NCBI GenBank assembly: GCA_002900995.3
Contig: CM035306.1
Location: forward strand, 4,330,008 to 4,394,007
Length of the DNA: 64,000 nt
DNA from: Ganoderma boninense
Taxonomy: Eukaryota; Basidiomycota; Agaricomycetes; Polyporales; Polyporaceae
Reading direction: 5' to 3'
Shown here: positions 48,260-59,608 of the stretch, piece by piece
Position numbering within the stretch: the stretch's first letter is position 1
Layout: the number at the start of each line of letters is the position of its first letter
Notes under the pieces: generated by a model
What the model saw: only the letters and a program-made list of their open reading frames with translations
Database searches by the model: none
What the model was told of the DNA's origin: nothing
Made by a program: the position numbers and the translations under genes

Positions 48260-51200
48260 CTACGCTGCAAGTTCGTCGACCCTCGACATGTTCAGCGTCC
48301 CCCGACTGAAGCCAGCCGCGAGTGCACTGAACCCACCCTCGCGCACCTCGGACAGGAAGAGGTCGTGCTGGTCCGCGAGCCGTTCGTTGTTCCGCCGGAT
48401 CTCCCTGATCATGCCGTGCTCCCGCGCACAGTTCGGGCACTCCGTCTCGTTCTCCGCCAGACAGCTGTGAAAACACAACACGGCACGACACGAAACAAGA
48501 CGAGGTCAGCGGCAAAACGGATGGCGCGGGGCTGGAAGCACGCACCGCTGGTGGTAGCTGTGGTTGCACATGAAGTGGACGGCGGGGAGGTCGAGGCCGC
48601 CCTGGCACGCCGCGCACTGCGTGACGTGGAAGACGCGGGGCTTGTCGAGGTCCGAGAGCTCCTGCACCTGCCGCAGCCTCGCCTGGGTCTCCGTCCGGTA
48701 CGACTGGATGAGGTGTTGGTCCTGCGCCACGCCACGCATCGCGCGTTAGTACTTGTACCTACCTGGGAGCACCGAGAAGGAGGCTTCGACAGGGGCCAAG
48801 ACGGGGGAAGGGGGAAGGGGAAAGGGGAAGGGGGAAGGGAAGGAGAGAGAAGAGAGGACGCACCGTCTCGACCTCCTCGCGCGCGCTCTTATCCGCGCCA
48901 TGAGCCACTCTTTGACGAGTCCGACGCTCGCGACGCCGTTCCGGCTGAGCACCTGCACGACGCTGACGGGCGGCATGATCTTCTCCTCGTCGATGACGCG
49001 CAGCACGCGCACGACGTCCTCGCGGTGCTTCGCCAGCAGCGCGGGGGTGCTCGTCAGGAAGCGCAGCACGAGCGGGTAGAGCTGCGCGCGGCCCCCCGCG
49101 CCGTACTGCCCGAGGCGGCGGACAACCTCCGCGCTCGCCGCGGGGTCGCCCTCGCGGTGGCGGTCCATGAAGAAGCGCACGACGTCCTCGTGCATGCCCA
49201 TGCGCTCCCAGAGGACCACGAGCCCGGGCGTGAACGCGCGCGTCGAGCAGAGGATGAGCGCGTGCGTGGGGTCGTACGGCAGGCGCGTGTTCTCGAGCAG
49301 CGCGAGCGCCTTCGCGTTGTGCGCGTCCGCGTCCGCGCTGGAGAGGTAGAGCTCGAAGAGCGTGTTCCACACTGCGACCTGGTCGCGCGCCTCCGCCTGC
49401 TCGTCCGCGTTCGGGTCCGCCTCGACGGGGAGCGCGTCTGCGGCGTCCTCGACGGTCTGGCCCCACCGCTTGCGCGCGACGGTCTCGAGGAAGCGCACGA
49501 AGTAGTCCGTGTGGTCGACGAAGTGCGCGAAGTAGAGGCGGGGAGAGGGGCGTTTGACGGTCGGGGCGGCCAGCCGGGGCTTCGTCGGGCTCGTCGCTGT
49601 CGGGGTGTCGGTCGGGCGAGTCGCCCTGTCCTTGTCGGGGCGTGTCCTGGATAACGGAGGTGGGGCGGGCAGGCTCGGTTGGCCTTGCGGAGTTGGGCTG
49701 GATTGCTGAAGGGGCGTTCTCGGATGGTGAGGGGATACTTGCGACCGAGGCCCGGTTCAGCGCGAGGTAGGACAGGTAGGACGGAGCACCGCCCCTCTGC
49801 CCTGTGGGTGCAACCTCTGGTTCCTCGGTCTCAGTGGTGAGAGGGGAGAGGCTGGTGCAAATGTCGATCAGAAGGTCGGTTGTCTCTTGAGGTAGGTTCT
49901 CGAGCATTGCACGACCATACCGCGCAAGATTGCTCTCGGCCTGAAAAAGAGATGTCCATCAGAAAAGCCACACGTATATGTGTTGTGCTGCAGGCGAACG
50001 TACAGCTTCCGCACCCAGCTTCCGGAGATAGACCAGCGCATCTTTGTAGTTGCCCGCGTCCTCGATCTGTATCCGGAGGTAGTCCTCGTGCCGCTCGTAC
50101 TTCTTCGCGAGGTACGAGGCGTGCTCGAAGTAGCCCGCCTGCCGACACACCCGAATCGCCGTGTCGAGGTCGAAGGGAAGCTCGTCCTTCTCGCCATCCG
50201 TCGCTGTGCGCAACGACTCGCGCTTGATGAAGCTGTCGAGGCGCGTCACGTCCTTCAGCTTCGTGTACGTGTTCAGAAGCAGGGTGGTGTGGTCCGAGTT
50301 GGCCAGGCCGAGCGAGTGCAGCTCCTGCAGATACGTCACAAGGTTGTGTATTCGCTGGGCGTCGAGGAACTGTCACGACAAATCAGCAGATGTTCAGTTT
50401 GATGGCGCATGGGAAGTACCTTGCGGATGACGTAGCTAGGCTGGACGTGCCGGATGGTCTTGATGTACTGAGCCATCGCACCGTCGTAATCGCCCTTGTT
50501 GTACAGATGGTCGCCGTACTGCTTGTGGATGTCAGCGATGTGAGACTCGTCGAGCTTCTGCGTGTCAGCGATGTTGAGCGCGAGGAGGTACAGCCCCTTG
50601 CGGTACAGCATGTCGAGCTTCGCAGAGGTCGGCTTCTCCTCCAGACATGTCAGCTGATAATCATGGTAGGTGTCAGTGGACGCTTAGGAGATCCAGCGTA
50701 TGCAGCCACAGGTACGAACCGTGCCGTTGTTCGAGAGTACATACAGCTTGCCCCACGCCGAGAAGATCTCGCGAACGCCATCCGTGAAAGTGTTTGTATG
50801 CGCGACGAACTTGTTCTCGGGGTCGAACACCGACACCTTGGTGATGTCCGAGCTCGCAGGCGCAGCGCTCCGAGCAACGAAAGTTCCGCACCGTCGCGGA
50901 CGCGGCAGAGGCGGAAGGCGAGAAAGGCGGGGACACGATGACGATGTAATTGCGGTGCGTGTGGATCCTGGACTTCAATCCTGCAACCACCCGGATCAGG
51001 GATTCCAGCCGCATGATATAATATGTGAGAAGCGGGAGTGACCTTCGTAGGCGTAGCATCCCCCCCGACTCTCGATCCCAGCCAGATATATAGCCTCCTC
51101 CCGCGCGACGACGATCTCCTGCGCCTTCCAGTCCATGATCGCGCATCCGAGCCCCGCGCCGATCTCGTCCACGACTGCGGGAGTGCCACCGCTTCCCTTC

Positions 51201-52102
51201 CCCGACGCCTGATAGCAGAGGACGCGGTTCGTCGTGACGATGAAGAGGTAGACGTTGGGGGTCTCCTCTGTCGGTTCGCGGAAGCCGAGGCCCGTGATAG
51301 GTTCTGTGGAGGACTCGTGGATGACGCGGGGCTTGGGAAGCGTGGTGAGCGAGCCGGAGGTGGAGTAGATGGACTGGTCGAGGTGGCGGTAGAGAATGAC
51401 CGTGCCGTCTCCGAGACCGACGGCGAGGTATGAGAGGGTGGCTGAGAGCGCGATAGTGGACACCTTGTGATGCATATAGGCACATAAACCGCAATTTGGT
51501 AGCATAGACGAGACTCACGGGATGGGGACGGCTGCCGCTCTGCACCTTCGCTGAGCGGAGGAGAAGGGGTGCTCCGGTCTTCTTGTCGAAGGTCTGGAGA
51601 TCCCAGACCCTCAGGAAGGGATGCCGCGCGTTGTCTTCTTCCTGTGCGCGCAGCCTTAACCCGCGAAGTTTCCGTTATGCAGTAACGGAGGTGGACGTAC
51701 CCCAAGCGTGATCAAGATGCCTCTCCTCTCCGCCATATGCGTGACCCGCCCGCCAGTATGCGCAATCCAGCTCTTCGCGATCTCGAAGTCCCGGGTGAGG
51801 AGGTACATGCTGCCATGGATGTCCGCAACGACGAGGCCGACCGAGGACGCGACGATGGTGGAGATTTCTGGTGTTTTCTGCATGCATCGGTCAAAGGCGC
51901 GACGTGCGCGAGGTAGAGCTTGTACCGTACCTGGAACACCTCTGGCGCGCTGCCGAGGTCATGTATGTCCTTGACGGGGACCTCGTCGAAGAAGGGAAAT
52001 TGTCTCCACTGAACGATGTATTCCGTCAGTGGCTGAAGCGCGGGGGTGCAGGAATTGACATACTGCTGGCGCGGCAGCACTTCCTGTTGGTTGCTGCGCC
52101 AT
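48260..52102 (-). CDS. VPS11: VPS11 (Pep5), HOPS/CORVET core subunit with RING-H2 domain
   Basis: Minus-strand exons: 52102-52064, 52008-51931, 51877-51701, 51641-51519, 51463-51043, 50980-50720, 50653-50420, 50369-50004, 49940-48864, 48721-48546, 48464-48260 (about 1051 aa). Seen: the start MAQQPTGSAAAPA spliced to WRQFPFFDEVPVKD; an N-terminal beta-propeller (GLVVADIHGSMYLLTRDFEI, YLAVGLGDGTVILYRH); an alpha-solenoid (ALNIADTQKLDESHIADIH, YLAKKYERHEDYLRIQIEDA, LYFAHFVDHTDYFVRFLETV); and a C-terminal RING-H2 (CAACQGGLDLPAVHFMCNHSYHQRC, CPNCAREH). Known: Vps11 scaffolds the HOPS and CORVET tethers for endosome-vacuole fusion. Odd: three single-base frame breaks, at 50880-50882 (extra T in the coding strand), about 49585 (extra base) and about 48893 (one missing). 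The last two cancel, so a gene finder would keep an open but wrong frame of about 230 codons between them. Confidence 0.9.
48801..48850 (+). repeat. (GGGGAA)n purine tract inside a VPS11 intron
   Basis: Imperfect GGGGGAA/GGGGAAA repeats lie in the 142-nt intron 48722-48863. On the coding (minus) strand this is a long polypyrimidine tract ahead of the acceptor. Confidence 0.75.
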
Positions 52103-52627
52103 TGCGAGAGAGGAAAGGAGCACGGGTTGTCAACACAAGTATGTTGAAGGGTATCCTATGATGTCACGGCTTTCGAAAGCCTTGCGCAGCAGCAGATCCA
52201 GAATATTGAAAGCAAAAGGCCAGCTGAAGCCCCGAGAGGTGAGTGTGAAGTTGGGTCGGGCACTGGTGTTGCGGTCCCTCCGAAGAGCCAGGTATGGATG
52301 GGAAAGCCGCCTATGTAGGTCGTAGTCGACGTCGACAGCGAGGACGCAGGTTGAGGACGTAACCTCGGCGAATAGACACCTGGTAATAGGCGATAATGGT
52401 ATTGTTAAGGTGGTTAAACAGACGTTATGGAAAGACATTAATTATGTAAGGACGGCGTTGTTACTTACAGCGTGTTAACAAATTGCCGCCCAGGGCGTCA
52501 TTCCGTAAACCGCCGCGTTTTCTTCTACTCACCGAACATCCACCACCACCACTCCTTGCTCCGTGCGTACCGCCCAGCTGCTTCAACGACTAGACGTCTC
52601 ACTAGCTTGCACCAGAAATCATTCATC
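52103..52627. other. Shared divergent promoter region of VPS11 and ATP18
   Basis: 525 nt between the two start codons, which face outward. No TATA box is obvious and no gene is supported inside. Confidence 0.5.
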
Positions 52628-52929
52628 ATGAGCTTCCTCGGTCTCCGCAAGTGGCCTACTCCCGTTCGTCCATCCTCGTTCACCCCTGCGCGACATGCTC
52701 TGACACCCAGCGCAGGTCGCTAAGCCGATGTGGCCCTTCATTGCAGCAAGCGGTTTGACGTGGTTCTTGGTGGGGAAGATGCAGGACCTCGGTGTTAAGT
52801 GTGAGTTCTTCAGCCCGCCATCACGAGTTCGAGCCAGTTAACGTGACACGTCGACCTGCAGCGGAAGGCTACCGCAACGACCCGCGCAACCCCTACGCGG
52901 CGCAAATCGCAAAGGAGTCCCACCACTAG
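52628..52929 (+). CDS. ATP18: Mitochondrial F1Fo-ATP synthase subunit j (i/j)
   Basis: Exons 52628-52663, 52716-52800, 52862-52929 give only 62 aa, the usual size. Seen: the family opening MSFLGLRKWPTP, then VAKPMWPFIAASGLTWFLVGKM as the single membrane segment, then EGYRNDPRNPYAAQIAKESHH with the conserved NDPRNP motif. Known: subunit j sits in the inner-membrane Fo sector and helps dimerise ATP synthase. Both introns are needed to obtain the motif-bearing exons in frame. It is divergent from VPS11. Confidence 0.9.
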
Positions 52930-53673
52930 AGAGTTCCAAAACGTCTTTGTACTTCGACCGCAGTAGAGCAATCCATTCCGGTGTCCAACCAGTGTCGGCA
53001 CGACACGCGTGTCGCTGCCCAGTCCCACTGCCGGGTGAACTCGCGAACTTTGACGTGTCAACCGGAGAGGCCACTATGCCCACTAATGTTGCGGCGTATG
53101 TCCTTTATGCTCTCACCCGGTCCTAGGTCATATGTATAGCGGCGAAGGAACGGATCCAAAACCTGCTCGCACTTGGCTCGCACAGACACAACTATCCGGA
53201 CCACAGGCGCTTGTTGGGGCGCCCGGGTTCCGGATGCTGAACGGAAGTTGGATGCAATCCTGACAACCATTCCAGCATCCTGCAGTCATCGCTGTTGACG
53301 CACATCACTTGCTGAGACAATTATGAGGGTGCATGTCTCTCGGCCATTGAAGTCACTGTGCCTGAGGAAAGATGTTGCTAAGCAAGTCCTGGAGAGTGTC
53401 GTTGTCTGGGCGCTGTTCAAGGCGAAACATACACCTTGCTGCCCAATACTAGGAAGGTGATGGCGATTGTCCCCATCCTTCCATCCCACCGTTGATGATT
53501 TCCGTACGACGGCTTGAGTCATATCCCTGCCGATCTCAGCTGATGGCTGCCTCACCACTGCTTCGAGCCCAGTTCGAGCCTAGCGTCGTGGCAAACCATC
53601 ACTTTCGTTGGGCGCTGTTAGTGTGGTCAGTGCGGGGCTGTGCTACTGTCATTGACCGGGTACGAAAGGGCCC
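52930..53673. other. Intergenic, no gene supported
   Basis: Between ATP18 and the TATA-like element of the NmrA-like gene. Only short frames without domains. Confidence 0.5.
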
Positions 53674-53681
53674 TTATAAAA
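53674..53681 (+). promoter_or_regulatory. TATA box of the NmrA-like gene
   Basis: TTATAAAA 75 nt before the ATG at 53756. Confidence 0.45.
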
Positions 53682-53755
53682 CCCACAGTCCAACTCGATG
53701 GCATCCAACGTCCAACACCCCTCTCAATCACTTTAGCTCTCGAGTCGGCTACAAC

Positions 53756-55060
53756 ATGAACGTTTTCGCAATCGGTGCGTCCAAGAACATCGGCTACTTC
53801 GCCGGCCTCCGCCTCCTGAGTACGTTCATCACGATGTTCCAATGTGGCATCTTTGCTGAGATTAGCTGCTGTTGCATAGACCAAGGAGCGACCATCACTT
53901 ATCTCCTGCGCTCACCAAGCGCGTTCGACAACGATGCTGAGATGCTCCAGTTCATCAAGGATGGCAAGGTGAAGCTCGTCCGTGGCGACGGCCTCAAGCC
54001 TGACTCCATCCGCGAGGGCTGGGCGAAGGCCCTCGAGGTCGGCAACGGCAAGGTTGATGTTGTTCTGTTCACTCTGGGTGCGTATTTCCTCTCCGATGCT
54101 GTATTAAGGGGTGGACAGAGTGCGCGTTTCTGCACGACTTTGAACGTGATTCAGGGACCAGACTCGTCTCAGAATCGCATTTTGAACTGAACGGGAGTCG
54201 TCGACTTTGACCGCCCCTACTGTCGACCCGTAGGAGTGGTCAAAGATGTTGTAGCCCTCGTTGACGCAGGGCACATACAGAGCACGAGAGGCGAAGTGAA
54301 TTTGCGCGAAGCGGCATCGGGCTTGCGATGCCTTTCTAGAGTAGCAGAACTGTTGCGTTTCCCGCTCAAAACGTCTCTTGAAACGAGTCCCCGGAGCACC
54401 CACCAAAGCAGCACTGCTTTTATTCAAAATAACAACATCTTGCGCTTCCCTCGAGCTCCTTTGCTGATCTGTCTGAGTAGGCGGCAAGCCAGAATTCACC
54501 GTAACCTGCGGCTTCGTCTTCAACCCGCCCGACCTCGTCGCCCGCTCCCTCATCAACACCTTCAGCACGATCCCCGACGAGCTCCGCGCGCCCGAGAAGC
54601 AGCCCCGCTTCGTCGTCATCACCTCGATGGGCATCACCTCCGTCTCGCACAAAGCGCTCCGCTCGCACTCAAGCCGCTGTACGGCACGATGCTCACCGGC
54701 CCGCACGAGGACAAGCTCGGCGCGGAACGGCTGCTCGCGCACGTCCGCGGGCTGCCCTGGACGGTCCCGGACGAGGTGAAGAAGGAGGTGCTGCCCGACG
54801 GGTGGCAGGACACGCCGGGGCTGCCGAAGGAGGGCGAGATCCGGCAGCTGGTCGTCGTGCGCCCGGCGCTGCTGTCCGACGGCGAGTGCAAGGGCGACGC
54901 GGGTGCGAAGAAGGGCAAGGCGCCGTACCGGACGCTCAAGGACGGCGACTTCGGGGACGGGTACCGGGTGTCGCGCAAGGACATCGCGCACTTCATCGTG
55001 TGCGACGCGCTGCCGAACTGGGAGAAGTGGGAGGGCTCGGGCGTCACGGTCGCATACTGA
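53756..55060 (+). CDS. NAD(P)-binding Rossmann protein, NmrA-like
   Basis: Exons 53756-53819, 53880-54077, 54481-55060; about 280 aa if one missing base is allowed for. Seen: an N-terminal dinucleotide-binding strand-turn-helix (MNVFAIGASKNIGYFAGLRLL, then NQGATITYLLRSP), KVKLVRGDGL, a VDVVLFTLG strand, then GFVFNPPDL, RFVVITSMGI, YGTMLTGPHEDKL and a terminal DALPNWEKWEGSGVTVAY. Known: GxSxxxG-type atypical SDR/NmrA-like proteins act as NAD(P)-sensing regulators or reductases; the substrate is unknown. Odd: the second intron is 403 nt and contains a 41-nt imperfect palindrome. The frame breaks once at about 54660 (a C appears to be missing in GCTCC-GCTCGC), after which the rest of the domain reads cleanly. 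It is convergent with the hydrolase gene, 210 nt away. Confidence 0.75.
54205..54245. repeat. Imperfect palindrome in the long NmrA-like intron
   Basis: Arms 54205-54220 and 54230-54245 match at 14 of 16 positions (CTTTGACC… and …GGTCAAAG) around a 9-nt loop. The same 16-mer, with one change, occurs at 57394-57409 in the long intron of the neighbouring hydrolase gene. Confidence 0.7.
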
Positions 55061-55270
55061 GTCACTGTCTGACTATCTGACTCATGACGTCGAGACGATG
55101 TGGTGCTGATGCTGTCGTGTTCCTCTCCACACTGTGCATCGCTTTCTCGCGAGCAGCTCACATAGATGGTTCGGATATAGCTATAATTTATACGAATACG
55201 ACGTACAAGTGTCTGGTATATTATGTCGTGACCTCGTCTCGAAACAAACAGATTCTCGTGAAACAGGCAT

Positions 55271-57713
55271 TCAGACGGAGCTACTCAGGAGAACGCTGAC
55301 CAGCAGCAGCCCACACCCCGCGAACTCGTCGAGGACGTCCAAGATCGGCTGCCGACGCGCCTTGGTATCAAACACCTGCGCATGGTCGAGGTCATGGTAC
55401 CACAGCACCCGCAGGCCGCCCCCCGGCTCCTGCCAAAGGAACAGCGGCTCGTCGCCCTCAAGCAACTCTTCGCCAGTGAGGTACTGCCGCACCTCGCGCG
55501 CGTCGACGATCTGGTCGCGCCCGCTGAGGACGACGGCGACGTGCTCGCCGGCCAGGTCCTCCTTCCACAGGATGTTCTCCGCCCAGAAGAAGTGGCGCGC
55601 GAGCGTGCGGGCGATGTCCGGGTCGCGGCTCGCGAAGTACCACAGCTGCCACTCGTTCGCTGCGCGCGGCGCGCGGTACACGAAGTTGTATGCGACGGAT
55701 GGCTGGTGCAGGAGGAACGGGATCGGGTCGACGAGCACCCATGCGGAGACGCAGGCGCGCAGAGCGGGGTCGCGCAGCATGTGTGCGGCGACGACGGTGC
55801 CGTAAGAGTGGGCTGCGACGACGACACGGGGGATGGAGTGGGCGGTGAGGAGCGCGGAGAGTGCGGAGAGCATGGCAGGGCGCGGGAGCGGGGGCGCGGA
55901 CATGCGCATGCTGATTGCGAGGGTCTCGATAGCGATTATGCCGACGGAGGGGTCGGTGGTGGCGAGTTCTTGGAAGAAGGGGACGTAGGGCCATAGTCCG
56001 ATCTAAGACGCTGTTGGTGAAAGGGATCACAAAGAGAAGCATGAGGACGTACACCGATGCCATGGAGGAAGAGGATTGGGTCCTTCGTGGTGGAGCGGTG
56101 GGGTCGGAGCCAATAGACCAAACCGTCCTGGCTCGATTTATGGGAAAACGCGGTCAATGGGCGAGGAGGGAAGCACTCCGTCCAGGAGCCGTAGGTATAA
56201 TGCTCAAAACCGTTGAGGCGCATTTTCACGAATGTATAGGTATCGACGAAAGCAACGATCTACCGAAAGTTAGGGGGATCTTCGTGTTCGTAAACATCAA
56301 CCCGACTCACAAGGTACCAAAGCAGAGGTCTATGAACAGTGTGAACCGGGTCAAGCGAGACCTTCATGGAGCCTACCGAATGGGTTCGCCCATCATCCAT
56401 CTTGTGGCCAAAAAGTTCTTCGATGTCATGCAGATATCCGTCGATTTCGTCGGCCCATTCGTCTTGCAGACCGTCTCGATGCGTACCGAAAATGGCCCAC
56501 AGCAGCCAGTCCACCATATTATCGCGCTTGATGAGTACCGAGTCTGCAGAGAAGAACCAACCGGTGGCCATTCTGGTTTCGCGGACCTTGGCAAAACATT
56601 TCGCGAAGAGTTCCTCGCGTTCTTCACGAGAGGGTAATGGGGGATGGGTCGCTGCCTACACAATGCCATATACGTGAGCGAAGAAACCCCACCACGGTAT
56701 ATAATACCGATACCACCGAGGAGAATAGTCATCAACCTTGCTAAAGCCTGCGCAAAGCCCTCAAACACGGAAACTCTCAGAACATGGCACTCCCCGACTG
56801 GCCGACTACGACTATGGCCATGGCGGCGAAAAGGGATTCTCGCCGTTTCGCGAGGATCCCCTTTCGGGAGGAGGAAGGCGAGGACACAGCGTCCCGGGAT
56901 GTGAGAATGCGCTTTGCGGCGCTTTAGAACGTCGAGTGTGTCGCCCAGTGCGCGCAGTCATTAAGCGATCTAAGTCTATTACACTACACACGTCCCATGG
57001 AGGGCGACCACATTGGAAATCCTATGTTCTGGTTCTCCCAACGGCTGAGGCCGCTTCGTCGTTTTTCTCACTTTTTTGGGTAAGCACCTTAGCGGGCCGG
57101 AAGCGGGGTCCAAGCGACCATCACAGTGGACTATGGCTATGGTTATTATGGCCATGGCCATAGTCGGCCAGGCGGTGAGTCCTATGTTCAAGTTCCCCAG
57201 TTCCGCCCTGCAACTTTCTCCTCTACGTTCCTTATGCTCCTGCCACTCCTTGAGCAGTCAATGGGTGAATCGAGGGTATGAGACCCTCTACAAAATCGAG
57301 GACGCGATTCATGCTGCACAAGCTACTCCAGAGTCGCTTCTGCAGAAAAACATTTTCCAGGTCAAGTCCCGAATACTTCATCGGGGTCGCCCACTTTGAC
57401 CACCCCTACATGAACCGTTCCAAGTGCACATTGTACATACGCCATGATATGCGAATGCACAACGTGCAACCTTCGGAGGTGCCGAACGAAAGAGGATGAC
57501 TCTCACCTTCTGCAAAACTCGTCTCCGTGGTATCGCGACTAGGAGGCAGAAGGAGGCCTCTGCTGCCGCATATATGGCGAGGCCTGTTGAGAACAACGGG
57601 TGCCCATGATACCAGCTTGCAGCCAAGTAGGTTATGCTGAGCGGTGCAATGAGACGGAGGCCTAGGATGGAGAGGCGGATGAAGACGTATTCAGTGCGAG
57701 AGCGTCCGATCAT
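55271..57713 (-). CDS. Membrane-anchored alpha/beta hydrolase
   Basis: Minus-strand exons 57713-57507, 56655-56311, 56259-56053, 56002-55271 give 496 aa, all in phase. Seen: two hydrophobic N-terminal segments (residues about 12-62), a linker domain (EEREELFAKCFAK, NMVDWLLWAIFG, LDPVHTVHRPLLWYL), then the hydrolase core. The core has an oxyanion HGIG, the nucleophile elbow AHSYGT (Ser about 319), Asp in LSGRDQIVD and His in WYHDLDHAQVF, and a hydrophobic C-terminus (GCGLLLVSVLL). Known: this layout is a common fungal family of ER or lipid-associated hydrolases without defined substrates. Odd: the first intron is 851 nt and holds a MITE-like element; the others are 50-51 nt. Its promoter is shared with the BuGZ homologue. 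Confidence 0.85.
56798..57171. mobile_element. MITE-like element with ~20 bp inverted ends inside a hydrolase intron
   Basis: The left end at 56798-56823 (CTGGCCGACTACGACTATGG…) and right end at 57152-57171 (CCATGGCCATAGTCGGCCAG) are inverted copies apart from a 6-nt insertion. The ~374 bp between has no coding capacity. A diverged direct repeat, TCCTATGTTC…GTTC, occurs at about 57020 and 57180. No clean target-site duplication is visible, so the class is open. Confidence 0.5.
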
Positions 57714-58078
57714 CGCAGAGGAGAAACAGGAGGTCGTGGGCTCGTGGCAAGGCTTTTTTGCCTTATGCAGACGTAGTCAATATCGCTGTCATAGTCAAGC
57801 TAGACGTTGTCGGCCTCGACGGTGACAACCGCAGTGTCGACGATGGGAGAGGCAGTGAGCGCAGGCCACCCGGCTGCGCATCGGACGATGGGAACTGTCA
57901 ACTCCTAGCTCCGATCAATCTCCGACAGAGCCTTTTGTGAATGGTTGGAAGTCCGCATCGCCGCCTCAATATGGGCTTACGAGCAAACTTTCCTTGAGCG
58001 ACCACTCTCAGCACCGCCCGTCGCCTCATCCCCGAACCCTACCCCGCCGTATCTTCCCCTCCGTCCTTCTCAGCTATC
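57714..58078. promoter_or_regulatory. Divergent promoter region of the hydrolase and BuGZ-like genes
   Basis: 365 nt between outward-facing start codons. CT-rich sequence precedes the plus-strand ATG. No TATA box or coding region is evident. Confidence 0.45.
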
Positions 58079-59608
58079 ATGGCCAAGAAAAAGAACAAGC
58101 AGGTATGTGATCCTACTGCACTGCTATGCGGGTCCTAAAAGCTTCCCAGGTTCTCCGACCTTGGTGCTGGTATTGTGAGAGGGAGTTCGAGGACGAGAAA
58201 GGTGAGCACTGCATAGCCTGTATGCGCATATACTATTTGCTAACGGGCTTTCCAGTGCTAATGCAGCACCAGAAAGCCAAGCACTTCAAATGCAACCTCT
58301 GTCCTCGTCGCTTGAACACAGCCGGCGGTTTAGCCGTCCATATTCAACAGGTTCACAAGCTGGAGCCCGAGAAGTGAGTCATTCGTGGTGCCCTCCGTTT
58401 TTCACTTCCTCATTCTTTCAGCCTCCCTCGAATTGAAAACGCCCTTCCCGGTCGTGATGGCTACGAAGTGGAGATTTTTGGTATGGAGGGTATCCCCGCC
58501 CCTGACGTGGCAGACTATAAGCGACGTAAGGAGATCGAGCTCGGCTTGAACCCTGGTTCCATTACACAACCCCAATCCAAGCGTCCGAAAATCGAGAATC
58601 GCCCTCTTTCCGAGGACGAGCTCAAGGCCCAACTCGAGGCCCACAAGGCTCTCATGGGCGCTTCAGAGGCATCCGCCGCGCCCGCAGTGTCAGACGCTGC
58701 ATCAGGCGCGGTCTATGCAGCTCCTTCGCAAACATATGCCGCCCCACCGACTCCCGCAGTGCCGACGCCTGTTATGTCCCCTCCTGGGGGTCCTCCCATT
58801 ATGCCTCCAGGTGCGCCCCCTTTCATGCCCGGAGTTCCCCCTCCAGGTTTCCCAGGTCAGCCGCCCTTCCCCCTTCCCGGTATGCCTCTGCCGCCTGGGT
58901 AAGTCATTTTTCTTATGGAGTCGGGGTAATGCTCATAACCTTTCAACAGCATGCAGCCGCTGCCGGGGTTCCCGGGCATGGCACCACCTCCTTTTGGTGG
59001 TTCTCCTCCGCCTGGCATGTTGCCACCGGGTGTGCCACCGTTCCCTCCAGGTGTGAGACCACCTTTCCCCCCTCCATTCCTGCCTCCGGGTATGCCTCTG
59101 CCGGGCATGCCACCAACAGCATTCTCTCCACCTCCGGGATTGTTGCCTCCCGGCGTCAATATCCCACCTATCCCCGGTGCGTCACCAATATCACCTCCTC
59201 CCGGAGTGCCTGGCGCTCCTCCCCCTGGTGCTCCCATTTTCGTACCCGCTATTGCGCCTCCCTCCCAAACACCACCTACATACGACCAGCAACAGCATCA
59301 AGAACAGCAGCAGCCACCCGCGTCCACGGTACCGCCGACCCCGCTCGTTTTACCGAACCCGTCTTTGGCGCAGGTTAACCCGACCTTCAAGAAGGCGACG
59401 ATCCTGAAGTGGTCAGAAGCAAACTTTTCGCCGGTACGTTATTGTCAACGGCTGTCTTTGTCCCCGCTGACTAATTATCCCACAGGAAGAGACACGGTCA
59501 AGACACCCTAAGTACTTCTTCCCCGTATCCGCTGACGGCCCCGTGCCCAACGTACCCGCTGAGGAGATGCGTGGAAAGAAGCGAGCAAGAGCTGAGGATT
59601 TCCTGTAG
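58079..59608 (+). CDS. BuGZ/ZNF207-like zinc-finger, proline-rich protein
   Basis: Exons 58079-58102, 58150-58201, 58256-58373, 58422-58898, 58950-59433, 59486-59608 give 425 aa. Seen: an N-terminal pair of C2H2 fingers ([20 protein letters not shown]…[10 protein letters not shown]…[16 protein letters not shown]), then [20 protein letters not shown], a nuclear-type basic SKRPKIE, and a long Pro/Gly/Met low-complexity region of PPG, PGMPPP repeats, ending [10 protein letters not shown]. Known: the fingers and the EIFGMEGIP block are hallmarks of BuGZ/ZNF207. In animals this is a spindle-assembly and kinetochore protein that binds Bub3 and phase-separates through its Pro-rich region; roles in splicing are also reported. 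The fungal role is inferred from this likeness. I cannot point to a clear Bub3-binding motif. Confidence 0.88.
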
